This document shows positions 35,950 through 48,243 of a stretch of 64,000 nucleotides of DNA, one piece after another. Under the pieces are notes generated by a model that searched no databases, was not told where the DNA came from, and saw nothing but the letters and a program-made list of their open reading frames with translations. Location of the stretch: contig OX326958.1 of NCBI GenBank assembly GCA_946800325.1, positions 7,264,001 to 7,328,000 on the forward strand, given 5' to 3'. How positions within the stretch are numbered: position 1 is the first letter of the stretch; the number at the start of each line of letters is the position of its first letter. This DNA comes from Luzula sylvatica (lineage: Eukaryota; Streptophyta; Magnoliopsida; Poales; Juncaceae). Made by a program: the position numbers and the translations under genes.

Positions 35950-38633
35950 GTACAACAAAGAGTAAATATTTGTAGTTACTCTTTTTCTTAATGTCCAATT
36001 AATTATCTGCTTTTTGTAGTTAATTCCCTGTGTTTTATAATTAACCGGTAATTCCCTGTTTATTTAAATAAATGTTAATTTTCAGTTAATTACATGTTTT
36101 CGCAGTTAATTCCCTAGTTTTTGTAATTAACTGGTATTTTCGGTCAATTAATGTCCCGCTAATTCCCCCTTTTTTTCCAGTTAGTAACCTGTTTTTTAAT
36201 TAAGTCCTTTCATGTCGATTTATGACGCAGTTAAGAGAGAGATTACCAAACCATAATATGCAAATCAAATAATCAAACCTTCGCATATTTCATGAAACTA
36301 AATTGAAGAAAAAAAAATAAGAATGATCAAGGTCTGATTTGATTTTCATGTGATAGAAAAGAAATAAAAACATGACTCGGATTTAAATTCATGAGAGGAG
36401 AGAACAAACTAAATTTGGATTGTATTTATGGGTCAATTAAAGAGAAATTCAAATTAGATTTCATACATTTCACAGATGGTAAATGATAAAACGATCTGAT
36501 CTAATAATTTTGTTTTGTCATTTGTAAAATGTAGATTTAATTGTAAATATATGGTGATAATCAATACCAATAAAAACATTTAATTTCATTAATAATATGT
36601 GAAACGGTCGATTTTTCTTCTCCCAATCCTATATAAGAGGACAACAAAAATATTGTTGATCACGGTTCATCATTGCTAATTAATACAGTTGCCAACACAT
36701 CAATCAAAATAGAGAATTTTAAGGGGGGTGTCAATCATCACTCAAAAAAAAAAATATTATTAGAATTCAATACCCTAAGATACATATTAAAAATGATAGT
36801 TTTTCTTTGTATTTTATATTTTTTTATGTTATTTTGCTTGGAGAGAAAGAATAGTACTAATTTTACAAGACTAAATTTCTTATGAGTTATTATAAAAGCT
36901 CAAAATTTCAATTATACCCTCTCAAGTTAAAATTTTGTTAACATATCATGAATAGCTAGAACAGGCTTATAAAATATTAGCATTATTTTTTTTTAAATCT
37001 ACATTATCTTTTTTACTTAATATGTTTATAAATAAAAAATTAATGAATTAAGAGTAAATTAAAATCTTTTAAAATAAATAAAATAAAAAAATGTATCAGT
37101 GAACACTTTGTAGGAACATTTGATATGATATATTATTTTGAGTTATTCTTCGGTACACCAAAAAATTCATCAATTTTTTTGATAGACTTAATCCTCACCG
37201 CCCACCGGACATTGATCCAACAGTATTTTGGGAAGTAAATGTACAAAGTACAAACTTTAATGTAAATTATTATGACATGCATTACATGTATATAACATAA
37301 TTCAAGTTTCATAATTTAAGTGCATAAATTCATATCTTCCTATACAAATATCATTTCTCCGACAAATTATTTTTTTTAGCTCAATATTAAAAAAAATGCT
37401 CATAAATAAAACTTTGTTTAACATCACGAATGTATTTTTTTGTTTTTTTTTTATGATGGAAAATACAAAAAAATAAAAATAAAAAATAATGTTTTTTATT
37501 TTTTTATTTTTTAAACAGGAAATAAAATGTCATGTTAATAATATATATTATATTATTTTACCATAATAAATATTTATTTATGCATATTGTGTAGCGGTTA
37601 CTAACAATATCCGTCCAAATATAACGTGTAATTTTGTCATCACATTCATAGAAGGATATTTTTTAGGAAAAAAAATATTACCGTCCATTTAATTAATTAA
37701 GAAAAAGACAATGCAAAGTTTTAACTATATCTTTTAGCTTATAATGGTGCATTCAAAAATTTCTCGTTATACTATGCACAAACAAAGTACATGATCATCT
37801 ATGTAACAAGATTAGACACATTATTTTTACATTCAATGTTTGAACAAAATAACGGAAATTTCATAGTATATCAATATATTATAATTGATACTTCGAAACA
37901 CATATCCAATTTAAATAATAAACGATATATATGAATATTGAAAATAAAATATATTACTACAGAAAATAATGTGTAAAAATTGAAAATAAAATATTATCGT
38001 TAAAAAGTATATAAAATGAACATGCTGACATATAAACAATATTTTATTTTATCACAAATAAATAGCTTAACTTTGAAAACAATATATAAACTTTAAAATT
38101 TATTTATTTTTACCACAAAAATGTACTAACACCGAAAATAATCATAAACTAAAACGTAAATTGAAATGGAATGAAAAATGAGCATTTAATTTTTTTTTTC
38201 AACCAAATAAGAAACAATCTAATCTTAAAATAGAAATAAATTATTAATAAAATTGATTCATACTTAATATATCAGAAAATATAAATCAGTCAATTATATT
38301 ATTTTATAAGATTATTATATCAAATTTTAATATTTTGACATGAACATATAAAAAAAATATGAACAATATATGATGCTACTCGGTAGGTTCGGCTTAACCT
38401 ATTTTTAAAACACTAAAACCGAACCGAATAAACCGAACAATATTCTTTTTTTAAAGCGAACCGAAGAAAATAAATCGAAAAACCGAGCCATTAAACCGAA
38501 TTCGATTGATTCGGCTCCCGATAAACCGAAACATTTGCACACCACTAATTATATGATCATTCAAATAACGTGCTGTAAAAATATATTTGCACACCACTTA
38601 GATGTATTACCATTAAAATATATTGACTCAATA
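35950..38633. other. AT-rich intergenic DNA
   Basis: Early part (36000-36190) repeats AGTTAATTCCCTG-type phrases. A possible promoter-like TATATAAG lies at 36629. GGTTCGG/CCGAACC motifs occur at 38385-38540. No recognised coding region. Confidence 0.5.
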
Positions 38634-39085
38634 ACCCCCCCCCCCCCCCGAGGCACGGCCCCCTTTCGGGCCGAACCCCCCCCACCCCCACCCCCGAGGC
38701 ACGGCCCCCTTTCGGGCCGAACCCCCCCCCCCACCCCCCACCCCCGAGGCACGGCCCCCTTTCGGGCCGGACCCCCCCCCCGAGGCCCGGCCCCCTTTCG
38801 GGCCGGACCCCCCCCCCCCCCGAGGCCCGGCCCCCTTTCGGGCCGACCCCCCCCCCCCGGAGGCCCGGCCCCCTTTCGGGCCGAAACCCCCCCCCAGGCC
38901 CGGCCCCCTTTCGGGCCGGACCCCCCCCCCCCGAGGCCCGGCCCCCTTTCGGGCCGGACCCCCCCCCCCCCGAGGCCCGGCCCCCTTTCGGGCCGGACCC
39001 CCCCCCCCCCGAGGCCCGGCCCCCCTTTCGGGCCGGACCCCCCTCCCGAGGCCCGGCCCCATTTCGGGCCGGACCCCCTCGCCTC
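38634..39085. repeat. C-rich hairpin tandem array 2
   Basis: About 11 units of the same repeat as at 20655-21300: a C-run, GAGGCCCGGCCCC, TTT, CGGGCCGGA. Early units read GAGGCACGG with GCCGAA. The hairpin-forming arms are kept in most units. Unit number and C-run lengths differ from array 1, as expected for an unstable array. Confidence 0.93.
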
Positions 39086-41140
39086 CTTGCTTGTACCTGC
39101 AAAATACAAGTAAAACATACAATATATACAAAAATACATATGTACACCTACAACATACACACAGAGACACACACTTACACATTTAACATACAACAAATAG
39201 ACAAAACACTTCAAGAAAAATTGTCCTTTTGCAAGAGAGTTCGGTTTGTTATCATCATGAAACCCTGTAGTTTGACTTTGTTCATTTCGTCACTTGTGGG
39301 ATCTTTTCATTACTTTCTTCATTTCGTTACTTGTGAGATCATAGCCAAACCTGTACATACAAATGAGTAAATAAATTAGGAAGATATAATCCATAAATAA
39401 GCAATAACAGTAAGTTTTCTTTTTATCAAAACAGAAAATGAAGGTGTTATTTTTGCTATTTTTTTTAAAGAATATTCCAAATCGAAAAGAAAAAGTTTGG
39501 GTGTTAAGTATCTTCACTATTAAAAAGGATTTTCGGCAAGTCATTCATAAATCAGAGGCTTTTGTACAGTACTTATTATCCAAAATGGATAAGTAACCAC
39601 GTAATTAACATGACCCGTGGAAAATTGCAAATTATCATCACATAATCGGAAAATTGCAAAAATCATAAAAAAGTTTGTGTTTTTTGAGAAAATGGCCCAT
39701 GGACCTTTAATGTAACAGATAAACTCAAAGTAAAAGTAGAGATGAGAACAAAAACAAAATAGATAGCACTGACCCAAAAGGGGGACAACAAGAAAAGCAG
39801 CAGTAAAAAGAAAAAGATAAGGCCAATATTTAAGATGTAATCAACGAGAAAGGAGTACCTAATACCTATGACTATTTAGGATGGATGAGGAGAGGAATTC
39901 CATTAGCGCTGGACCTGGCCAGGAGGCCAATCATGGTCTGATAACCTTCTTTGAAAGGATCTCGACGCCACTTCTGTAAATGTCTGATTCTTTGAAAGGA
40001 CCTTTGAAAGGATCTTATCTCGACGCCACTTCTCCCTTGTAAAGGTTTGATTCTTTGAAAGGATCTCGACGCCATTTCTCCCTTGTAACGGTCTGATTCT
40101 TTGAAAGGATCTTATCTCGACGACACTTCTCGTTCATGACTGCGGATGCAACATCTCCCTTGGAAGAGGAGAGTAAGTCGAGCGAATGAGTGGAATAGGA
40201 ATAGCTCTCCATTAATGGAGGACAAAGAGAAGCAGAAAGTGGAAAGAGAAAAGAAAAGAGATCTGGGAAGAAGGAGATGGAGCGGGCGAATGGGGAAATA
40301 TATAGAGAAGGGCGAGACCGATCCAAGGATCTCCAACGGTCCAATTTCCAACGTTCGAATTTTCGAACGTTCGAGAAAAACCAGGATCGTCTCCAGTTGT
40401 ACGGAACTGGATGAATTAAGATGAATTAAGAGCCCTTCGCGATTTATATATTATATATACTGTAAATGAACTTCCGTTTTCAATTTTCGCTACCTGTATT
40501 CAATTCCTTCGCGAAGCTTCTCTCTCCTCGCCTCTCCCTCCCGTCAGAAATCAATTGGGTTTCTTCATCGGCTTCTTCACTTGGGGATATTGTTAGATCA
40601 GGTTTGGTTGTTTCTCTACAATCAATTGGGTTTTTATCGACAAAAATACAGTATTCAATTCATTTCGTTTTTAGTTTCAGAATTTTAAGCTGAAAATTTC
40701 TGAAATTGACAGTTCTTTCTTTTGTTTAGGAGATTACTGATGTTAAATTAGTATATTTTGAGTCAGTGATCTGAATTATTTGTGTATTGTGCAGTCAGTG
40801 ATCTGAGTTGATTTCTTAGTAACATAACTTGCTAATTAACTACTTATTTCGATCTTCTATTATTTCTTTTCTTATGATTACTCGATATTTATTTGCAGGA
40901 TTCGTTCGCAATCGATCAATCCTGTCGCACCTTCTTCTAGAAGTGCGTAATTTCACGATTTAAATTCATTAGTACGTAATTCGCGAACTTCTCGTTTGTT
41001 CTCAATCAATATTTTTTTTGCAGAATTCGTTCTCAATCGATCAATCCTGTCGCACCTGCTTCTAAAAGTGCGTAATTTCACGATTTAAATTCATTTGTAC
41101 GTAATTAGTGAACTTCTCGGTTTTTGAATTTGTAACTTGT
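38634..41140. repeat. segmental duplication U, copy 2
   Basis: Matches 20655-23222. Copy-specific changes include extra 50-60 bp units containing GATCTCGACGCCACTTCTC (39955-40135) and a tandem duplication of about 135 bp around GTTCTCAATCGATCAATCCTG (40900-41135). A 22-bp palindrome AACGTTCGAATTTTCGAACG plus TT lies at about 40349. The transit-peptide-like frame of copy 1 is shortened here. Confidence 0.9.
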
Positions 41141-41149
41141 TTTATAATC

Positions 41150-42357
41150 AATCAAGATTAACAACGGAAATTATATATATTCATGTTATATCAAATACAT
41201 ATATATTAACAACGGAAATTATTTTACAATATTTAAATTACGTAATTCCAACGGTAACAGTTTTTTTTTTTTTGAAACGTTAACAAAATCAAATTTTAAA
41301 CGTTAAATAAATCTAATGAATCTACTTAACGTTAACACAATATTCATGTTATATCAAATAAACATGGTCCATGCGCATGAATGGTGAGAAAGAACGTCAT
41401 AGACACACAAATGGATATTATAATCTGAACACCAAGTCTTAAGAAAACAAAAAACACTCCAACATCACTAGTATACCGTATTAATCATGTATACAATTAA
41501 ATAAATTAAATTATGTATATGCCCATGGTTGAAAAATAATACTTTAAATTCATATTGTGACGAAACACTATTTCAAATTGTGACGGATTTTGCATCAATT
41601 ACATTCTTACACTCTTGGCGTAATTAGCATAAAGTTAGTGTTATTCGGCACAAAATAAATGTTAATTTATACTCATTTGTTTAATAATGAATTATAAATT
41701 AAATTATATATAGTTACTCTCCTTGAGAGAGTAATATAAAATATATAGCACGTTTCCACGATGTTATTTCATAAAAAAAAAAAACTTGGGATGTTCATTT
41801 GCTCGGTTCGGTTCAAATCTAATCGAATAAAACAAAATCGATTTACATCAAATCAAATTAAATCCAAACCGAACAGAATCGAATAACCCGATTTATTATT
41901 CGGTTGAACGAAATAAGAAATATTATAATGTTAGGGTAAAATAAAAATTCATATTTTGTTTATCAGAATATATAAATAAATCTTACAAAATTTAATTATA
42001 TTATTTTCTAAGATTATTATATCGTATTTTAATATTTTAACATTAACATATTAAAAGAAAATGAAAAATAAAATTTTATTTGGTCGATTCGGATTTAATC
42101 GGGGTTTAAATGAATAAAACACAACCAAAGAAAATAAACGGAACAATGTCATTTTTTCAACCGAACTGATCCAATTAAATCGAAAAATCGAACCGATTAA
42201 ATCGAATTCGACTAGCTAATTTGGTTCGGTCCCAAATTAAACCGAACCATTTCATCATTCTCAACAAGTTATTTTGATCACATAATTATAACTTAAATGC
42301 TGGGCTAATTATAAGAATATATATATTAATTGATATTTACCAAAAATCAAATAAGAT

Positions 42358-42397
<40 letters not shown>

Positions 42398-42806
42398 CCA
42401 TACAGTAACCATATATTATATATGTATGCAAAATAATATTAACCATATATTATATATGTATGCAGAATAGGTATTTATATAACATAACCTCAATAATATT
42501 ATTTCATAAATTTAAATAATGTAATTAATAATTCCAGACGGTAAGTATTTTATTACAAAATTTAAATTATGCACTTCCGACGGTAACAAAAATATTTGTT
42601 ACGTTAAACAAATCTAAGAAATCTACTTGACGGTAACATAATATTAATGTTATATCAAATAAACATGGTCCATGCGCAAGACAGGTCTAAAAACGAAGTC
42701 ATAGACTCATACATACATAATGCATATTATAGTCTAAACACCGAGTCCAAGTCCAAGAAACAATGAACAGTCCTTCAACACTAGACTAGTATAAATATAT
42801 ATCGAA
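41150..42806. repeat. block S copy 3 and 3' flank of locus C
   Basis: Third copy of the block at 5385-6365, continuing to locus C as 5385-7222 does to locus B, with a TA microsatellite near 42361-42393 and deletions of most of the GGTTCGG-rich element at 6505-6960. Non-coding. Confidence 0.8.
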
Positions 42807-43776
42807 CTAAATTAAGTGAGGCTCCCTCTCATTTCTTCTCTCCCCCAAATTCAGTCTCGTCTTTCTTCTTTTTCTCCTTCTCTGACTTCTCTCTCCCAAA
42901 TTCATTAGTACTATTACTATTACCCACACTCGAGAACTACGCGATATGAATACTCTGGTCCAGGCTGGCTCCACAGACAGAGCCCTATCACCTTGACCAA
43001 CCCGACTCATCAAACATTTGAATTTGATTACTTTCATTATCAACAAGTACTTTAAAAGGAGTCATATACGAAATGGTAAGGCGAAACACAATGCCATAAC
43101 GGAAAACACTAACGTCCCCTTCGTGCTCACTTCTTCAATGTTCGAGTAACTTAATGGAAGAGCCAGCGAATTTGCATGATCTTGTGTCTGGGCAGACGCA
43201 GCGGACGAACGGGCAGTTGCTCTTGTGATCGTCTTTTTGGTAGTAAGGGATTCTGGCAGGACAGCCGCGGTTAGGGCAGCAGATTCTAGAAGCTTCTAGA
43301 ACCATCTCGACGGCCATGTTGCGAAAGTTCTCTACAGGACCAGTGCAGATATGGCAATTGTTTGAGAGTTTCATGAAGCAACTCGGGCAGTATACGTGTC
43401 CAAGAGTGCACTGAAAAAGGAAAAATATGAGATCTTGAAACAATGGAAGCAATGATAAGGATGAAAAATCAAAATGGATCTAGTACTACACGGGTAAATT
43501 AAATCCTCAATTAAAATGAAAATTAGATAAGAATAGCATAATTGAAACCTGGAAAACAGGGGGACGAAGAGGATGGAAGCAATTGGAGCAGTCAAGCACT
43601 TGATGATCGTCGATTTCGATTTCGAACTCATCATGCAATATCATCTCCCTCCTCTCTACCGCTCGTGCTTCGTCGATTCTGTCCAAGGGTTCTCTTCTAG
43701 CCCAAGGGGTAGCCAAAGCAATTCTTGGTACCGAAGCCGACTGTCTGGTACCAGCCCTGTGCCTAATCCTCGCCAT
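42807..43776 (-). pseudogene. truncated SINA-like E3 ligase C (clade 2)
   Basis: Near-identical to B at a constant offset of 35450. Exon 1 43776-43549, intron 43548-43411, exon 2 from 43410. Only a few residues of exon 1 differ (for example Glu for Gln in ILHDEFEIE), and the 91-residue exon 2 reading frame up to the stop is the same. The TGA after SSIKLLEH (43137-43135) is shared with B, so the nonsense change preceded the duplication or was spread by gene conversion. The RING and first zinc finger are intact and the TRAF-like domain is cut off. Downstream remnants are shorter than in B and lack the 92-bp duplication. Confidence 0.85.
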
Positions 43777-45598
43777 TTTCGCCACTAACTCTACTCGCTT
43801 AGTCCATTTGCTCTACTTAACCGCCAAGTTATAACCGCTTTATGGATAAACAATGGACTTCGTATTAACTGTATCTCGGAAAATAAAATATGGGCCTGAA
43901 ACATGGACGCCCATAAAAATAAGAAATGTGCCATTTTCTGCACGAAAATAAAAAATGTATATATAAACAATGAATAATGCAATTGCAATTACTTTAAGAA
44001 TATGTAATTTTGCTTCTTGTTTGTGTTATTATGTCATATTCTGCACCAAAATTTAGTTGTAACTTGTAATATTGGATAAAATATATTTATTATATATTAT
44101 ATTTTTATTAGTTGTAATTTATATATTTTATTTTTTATTTATATTATATTTTACATAAAATATATCAAAATTCTGTTATTATATAATAACTTCTAAATGC
44201 TTATTACATTTATTCCAATTTAAAATTTATATTTTTACAATACATTATGTTTATATATATATGACTTATTTATTCCAAAAATAAAATTTATATTTTTGTT
44301 TTTAAGTATAATTATTGATGTGTTATAACAATCTGACAAGTATCCTAAATTTTTTGGAATAAAATATTCGGATATGCCATATAAAATATTCGATACGTAT
44401 CCGACATGTATCGATAAGATATTATTAGACTTTTATTTGTTGTCACAACTTCAAAAAAAAAAAATAGATAAAAATGAAAAATGCAATTGCAATTACTTTA
44501 AAAATATGTAATTTTTGTTATCCAACTTCTATATCTTTAGATAGGGGCAAAAATAACCCAGAACTTTTTGTAAAAAAAATCCTCACTTTTTGAATACTCT
44601 AAAAATAATCCTCCGAATAAGATTTCATTTTTAATTATCCCTATAGAATAACGTTAACATTTTATGAAATTGAAATTTTTTTGGATCAAAATATCTCTAT
44701 ATTTTCCATATTTAATTTTATTAAAAGTTTTTTAATTGTTTTATTAATTGAAAAATCTCCATAAATATTTTTTTAACATACTCTAATTTAAAAACTATAA
44801 TGCATAATTTTAATCTTTCATTTATTATATATTTTGTCATACAAAACTATCATTAAATAAGAAAAAACAAACAACGATATGAAAAAGTTTATGAAAATAT
44901 CTTGACAAGCATATTATTTTACAATTTAGTTTTATTTCTCAACATGTAACTAAAATTAGTTGCTATATTTTTTTGGCTAGGTATCATCGTTAGTTTTATT
45001 TCTCAACATGTAACTAAAATTAGTTGCTATTATTAACACTTTTGGATATTAATTATTAATCAGTTTTTTTATATCTATTTTTGTTTTTCAAATTTATCCA
45101 AATTCAGAACTTCATATTTTTTTTTTACATTATACATTTTACCATTAGATATTTTGTATTTTCTCACATTACATATTTCCATATTTTCGTGTTATGTAAA
45201 TTAGTAAAATTTAATAAAATAAATATTTATATCTCTAAACTAGTGGCAAATCAAAAACCATGTCTGTGTCTAGTTTAAAATTTCGTATAAAATTTCCTTA
45301 TAAAACGGAATTTATCAATTAATATACGTTAGCGTTAACGCATTTACTATCTAATGACAACACTTCAATAAATTGAGGTATTTATATTTTTTTTATTAAT
45401 ATAGGTCGAGGGTATTTAAGAGGATAAATAACTTTTTTCATTCATAAAATGTTGTAAGGTAAATTAAGCAAAAAAAAACACAATTGGATCCAGATAAATA
45501 TGTAATCATGATTAGATAACAAATTACTAGATAAATATGTAAACATAATTAGCTCCAGACATTTAATCAAACGATAACATTAACAAGAACACAACAAC

Positions 45599-45642
<44 letters not shown>

Positions 45643-45825
45643 TTCTGAAGAGAATAACTGCAAATAATGTTGTATGCACTATCAACATTGGAGTTATTAA
45701 CTGAAAGTATGGGTCACGTGACCCGTCTCACGTTATTTAGAAAACGGAAAATTACGGAATCTTGGTTCACGATGGACCCAGACTATAAAATAACTCATTA
45801 TTCTTCGCACGGGACAACGGCTTTA
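43777..45825. repeat. 5' flank of locus C, duplicated
   Basis: Matches 8327-9035, 10155-10620 and 11670-12490 in order, with the intervening pieces (Helitron-like segment, SINE and foldback MITE of the B side) absent. The CA microsatellite at 45599-45640 is longer than its counterpart at 12241. Non-coding. Confidence 0.75.
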
Positions 45826-46547
45826 GGCCCTGTTCAGGACATAAGTATTGGAAGTAAGTTTTGAGATAAAGTGAAGTTTTATGTGGATTGAACAAAAGGG
45901 ATGTTCGGTGACCTATTTTTTATCCTAGTTTTGAATTCCTAAATGATGAAAATCCTAGGATTAGCCTCAATTTATGAGTTTTTGAAAACTTACATGCGAG
46001 ATAAGTTTTGGCAATTGATTGAATATAAATTAATAAAATAATGCATCATATTATTTATCTATTAAAATGTCCATGCTTGTCCATGGCATGATTTATTATT
46101 ATTTTAAACCAATTATATTCATCAATTTATATGATTAATATTTTTGATGATTAACTTATTATGAAAATAAATGTGACAAGTATACAACTGATTATTTAAT
46201 AATAATAATTATTATTATTATTATATTATTATTATTATTATTATTATACAACTAATTCACTTATTAGTGCAATTAAACATGATTTCGAAATTAATAATAA
46301 TAATAATAATTGCAATAATGAAAAATTAATACACAATTAAAAATGTCTTTAGCAATAAAAATAATAATAATAAAAATACATAATAAATAATTAAAAATGT
46401 ATTTAGAAATTAATAATAATAATAAAACTTAATACAAAATTAAAGATACATCCAGAAATTAATAACAATAATAATAATAAATTAATACATAATTAAAGTA
46501 TATTTATAAATTAATAATAATACAAAATTAAAAATATATTTAGAAAT

Positions 46548-46578
<31 letters not shown>

Positions 46579-46706
46579 TTAAAAGTTAAAAATGTATTTA
46601 GAAATTAATAATAATAATAAATTAATAAATGATTAAAATGTATTTAGAAATTAATAATAATAACAACAACAACAATAATAATATCAAATTAATACATAAT
46701 AAATAA
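45826..46706. mobile_element. 881-bp insertion with AAT-repeat right half
   Basis: The paralogous site 12485-12500 reads GGCTTTAGTGAAGCC without interruption. Here TTA is duplicated at 45823-45825 and 46707-46709, with 881 bp between. The left end GGCCCTGTTCAGGAC looks like a PIF/Harbinger-type end and TTA suits that superfamily. The right half is a degenerate array of AATAAT runs separated by TGTATTTAGAAATTAAT, and no matching right terminus is visible. Microsatellite expansion may have overwritten it. Confidence 0.7.
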
Positions 46707-46709
46707 TTA

Positions 46710-48166
46710 GTGAAGCCATTTTCCTGAATTGCCCTCTAAAGATGTGATGTTACTTTGGTGGGGTTACTGGTTAGTTGAGTCCATATTTGGTGCCTCACAA
46801 AATCTGGATATAACTCCTCCATAACTCAGCAATTAACCGAATTTCTCGTTAATTGGGCCGTACGGTAACAATATATTGGAATGTCCTTATTTTGGTGGGG
46901 TTATTAGCTATGTTGCAAATGTGGGTATTGTATTTGACTCGATACGAAATAAATCAATATGGTAATTTTCAAAAAAATATGGAATACAATACGTCTATTA
47001 TATATATAATTTATTATTTTGTTAATTCTTATTTGCATTTATATATTTAATATTTTTATATGTTATATATTTGACATAAAATTTATTTTTACAGAAATAA
47101 TTTTATTTTTATTTTTCAAATATATTTATTTATACGTTAGAAGTATCCGAGAAGTATCCCTTATAATTTTAAAATAAAATATTATGATACGTCACGTGAA
47201 ATATCCGATACGTATCCGACGAATATCGATTTCCGATACGATACGGCTTGATTTTCAAATTTATCCAAATTCAGAACTTCCTATCTTTTTCACTATACAT
47301 TTTACCATTAGATACTTTTGTATTTTCTTACATTATATATTTTCATATTTTCGTGTTATGTAAATTAATAAAATTTAATAAAATAAATATTTATATCTCT
47401 AAACTAGTGGCAAATCATAAACACGACGTTTAAACCATGTCCGTGTCTAGTTCAAAATTTCGCTCAAAACTCAAGTTTAAATTTTTTTTTAAATTTTCCT
47501 TATAAAAATAATATAAAAGATATAGAAGTTAGATAAAAATAATTACATATTCTTAAAGTAATTGCAATTGCATTATTCATTTTTAATCTATTTTTATTTT
47601 TATTTTTGCAATTTTAACAAGAAATAGTTTTTGGGTCTATGTTACACGATACTTCAAAAGTCTAGTCGCATCGTATCATATACATCTCGGATACATATCG
47701 AATATTTCACGTGACGTATCGAAATATTTTATTCCAAATAATATCGGATACTTGTCGGATAGTTATAACACATCAATAATTATATTTGAAAAACAAAGAT
47801 ATAAATTTTAAATAGGAATAAATAAATAATACATATAAATAAATAACTAAATCTAATAAACATTTATAAGTTATTTATGTAATAACAGAATTTTGATATA
47901 TTTTATGTAAAAATATAGTATATAAAACATAAAATATATAAATTACAATTAATAAAAACATAATATATAATATAACAAATATATTTTTACCAATAATTTT
48001 TTAAATTTGTCGTATTCGATACGATACGGATTTCCTATGAATTTTGGCGTAGAATATGACATAACAACATAAGCAATAACCAAAATGGCCATCTTTCAAG
48101 CCCATATTTTATTTTTCGGAGATACAGTTAATATGAAGTCCATTATTTATCCATAAAGCGGTTATA
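46710..48166. repeat. duplicated flank with two GATACG repeats
   Basis: 46710-46900 matches 12492-12680. GATACG-type copies lie at 46905-47245 and 47640-48035, separated by a third copy of the 11715-11950 sequence (47250-47490). No coding region. Confidence 0.6.
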
Positions 48167-48243
48167 GTTGACCCGCGGCCACTTGCCTTTATATAACTTG
48201 GCGGTTAAGTAGAGGAACTGAGCGAGTAGAGTTAGTGGCGAAA
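48167..48243 (+). promoter_or_regulatory. core promoter of gene D with extra TATA segment
   Basis: Compared with B and C (whose upstream reads CGGTTATAACTTGGCGG), gene D has 29 additional bases at 48167-48195, GTTGACCCGCGG through CCTTTATATA. They create a TATA-like TTTATATAA at 48188-48196, 48 bp before the ATG. E lacks it too. The function as a TATA box is inference. Confidence 0.5.

Noticed and set aside
38634..39085. CRISPR-like array
   Set aside because: Units are contiguous with no unique spacers, C-runs vary in length and the genome is a plant nucleus.
38535..39214. Proline-rich plus-strand and glycine-rich minus-strand open frames
   Set aside because: Same explanation as for array 1; no conserved start, domain or frame.
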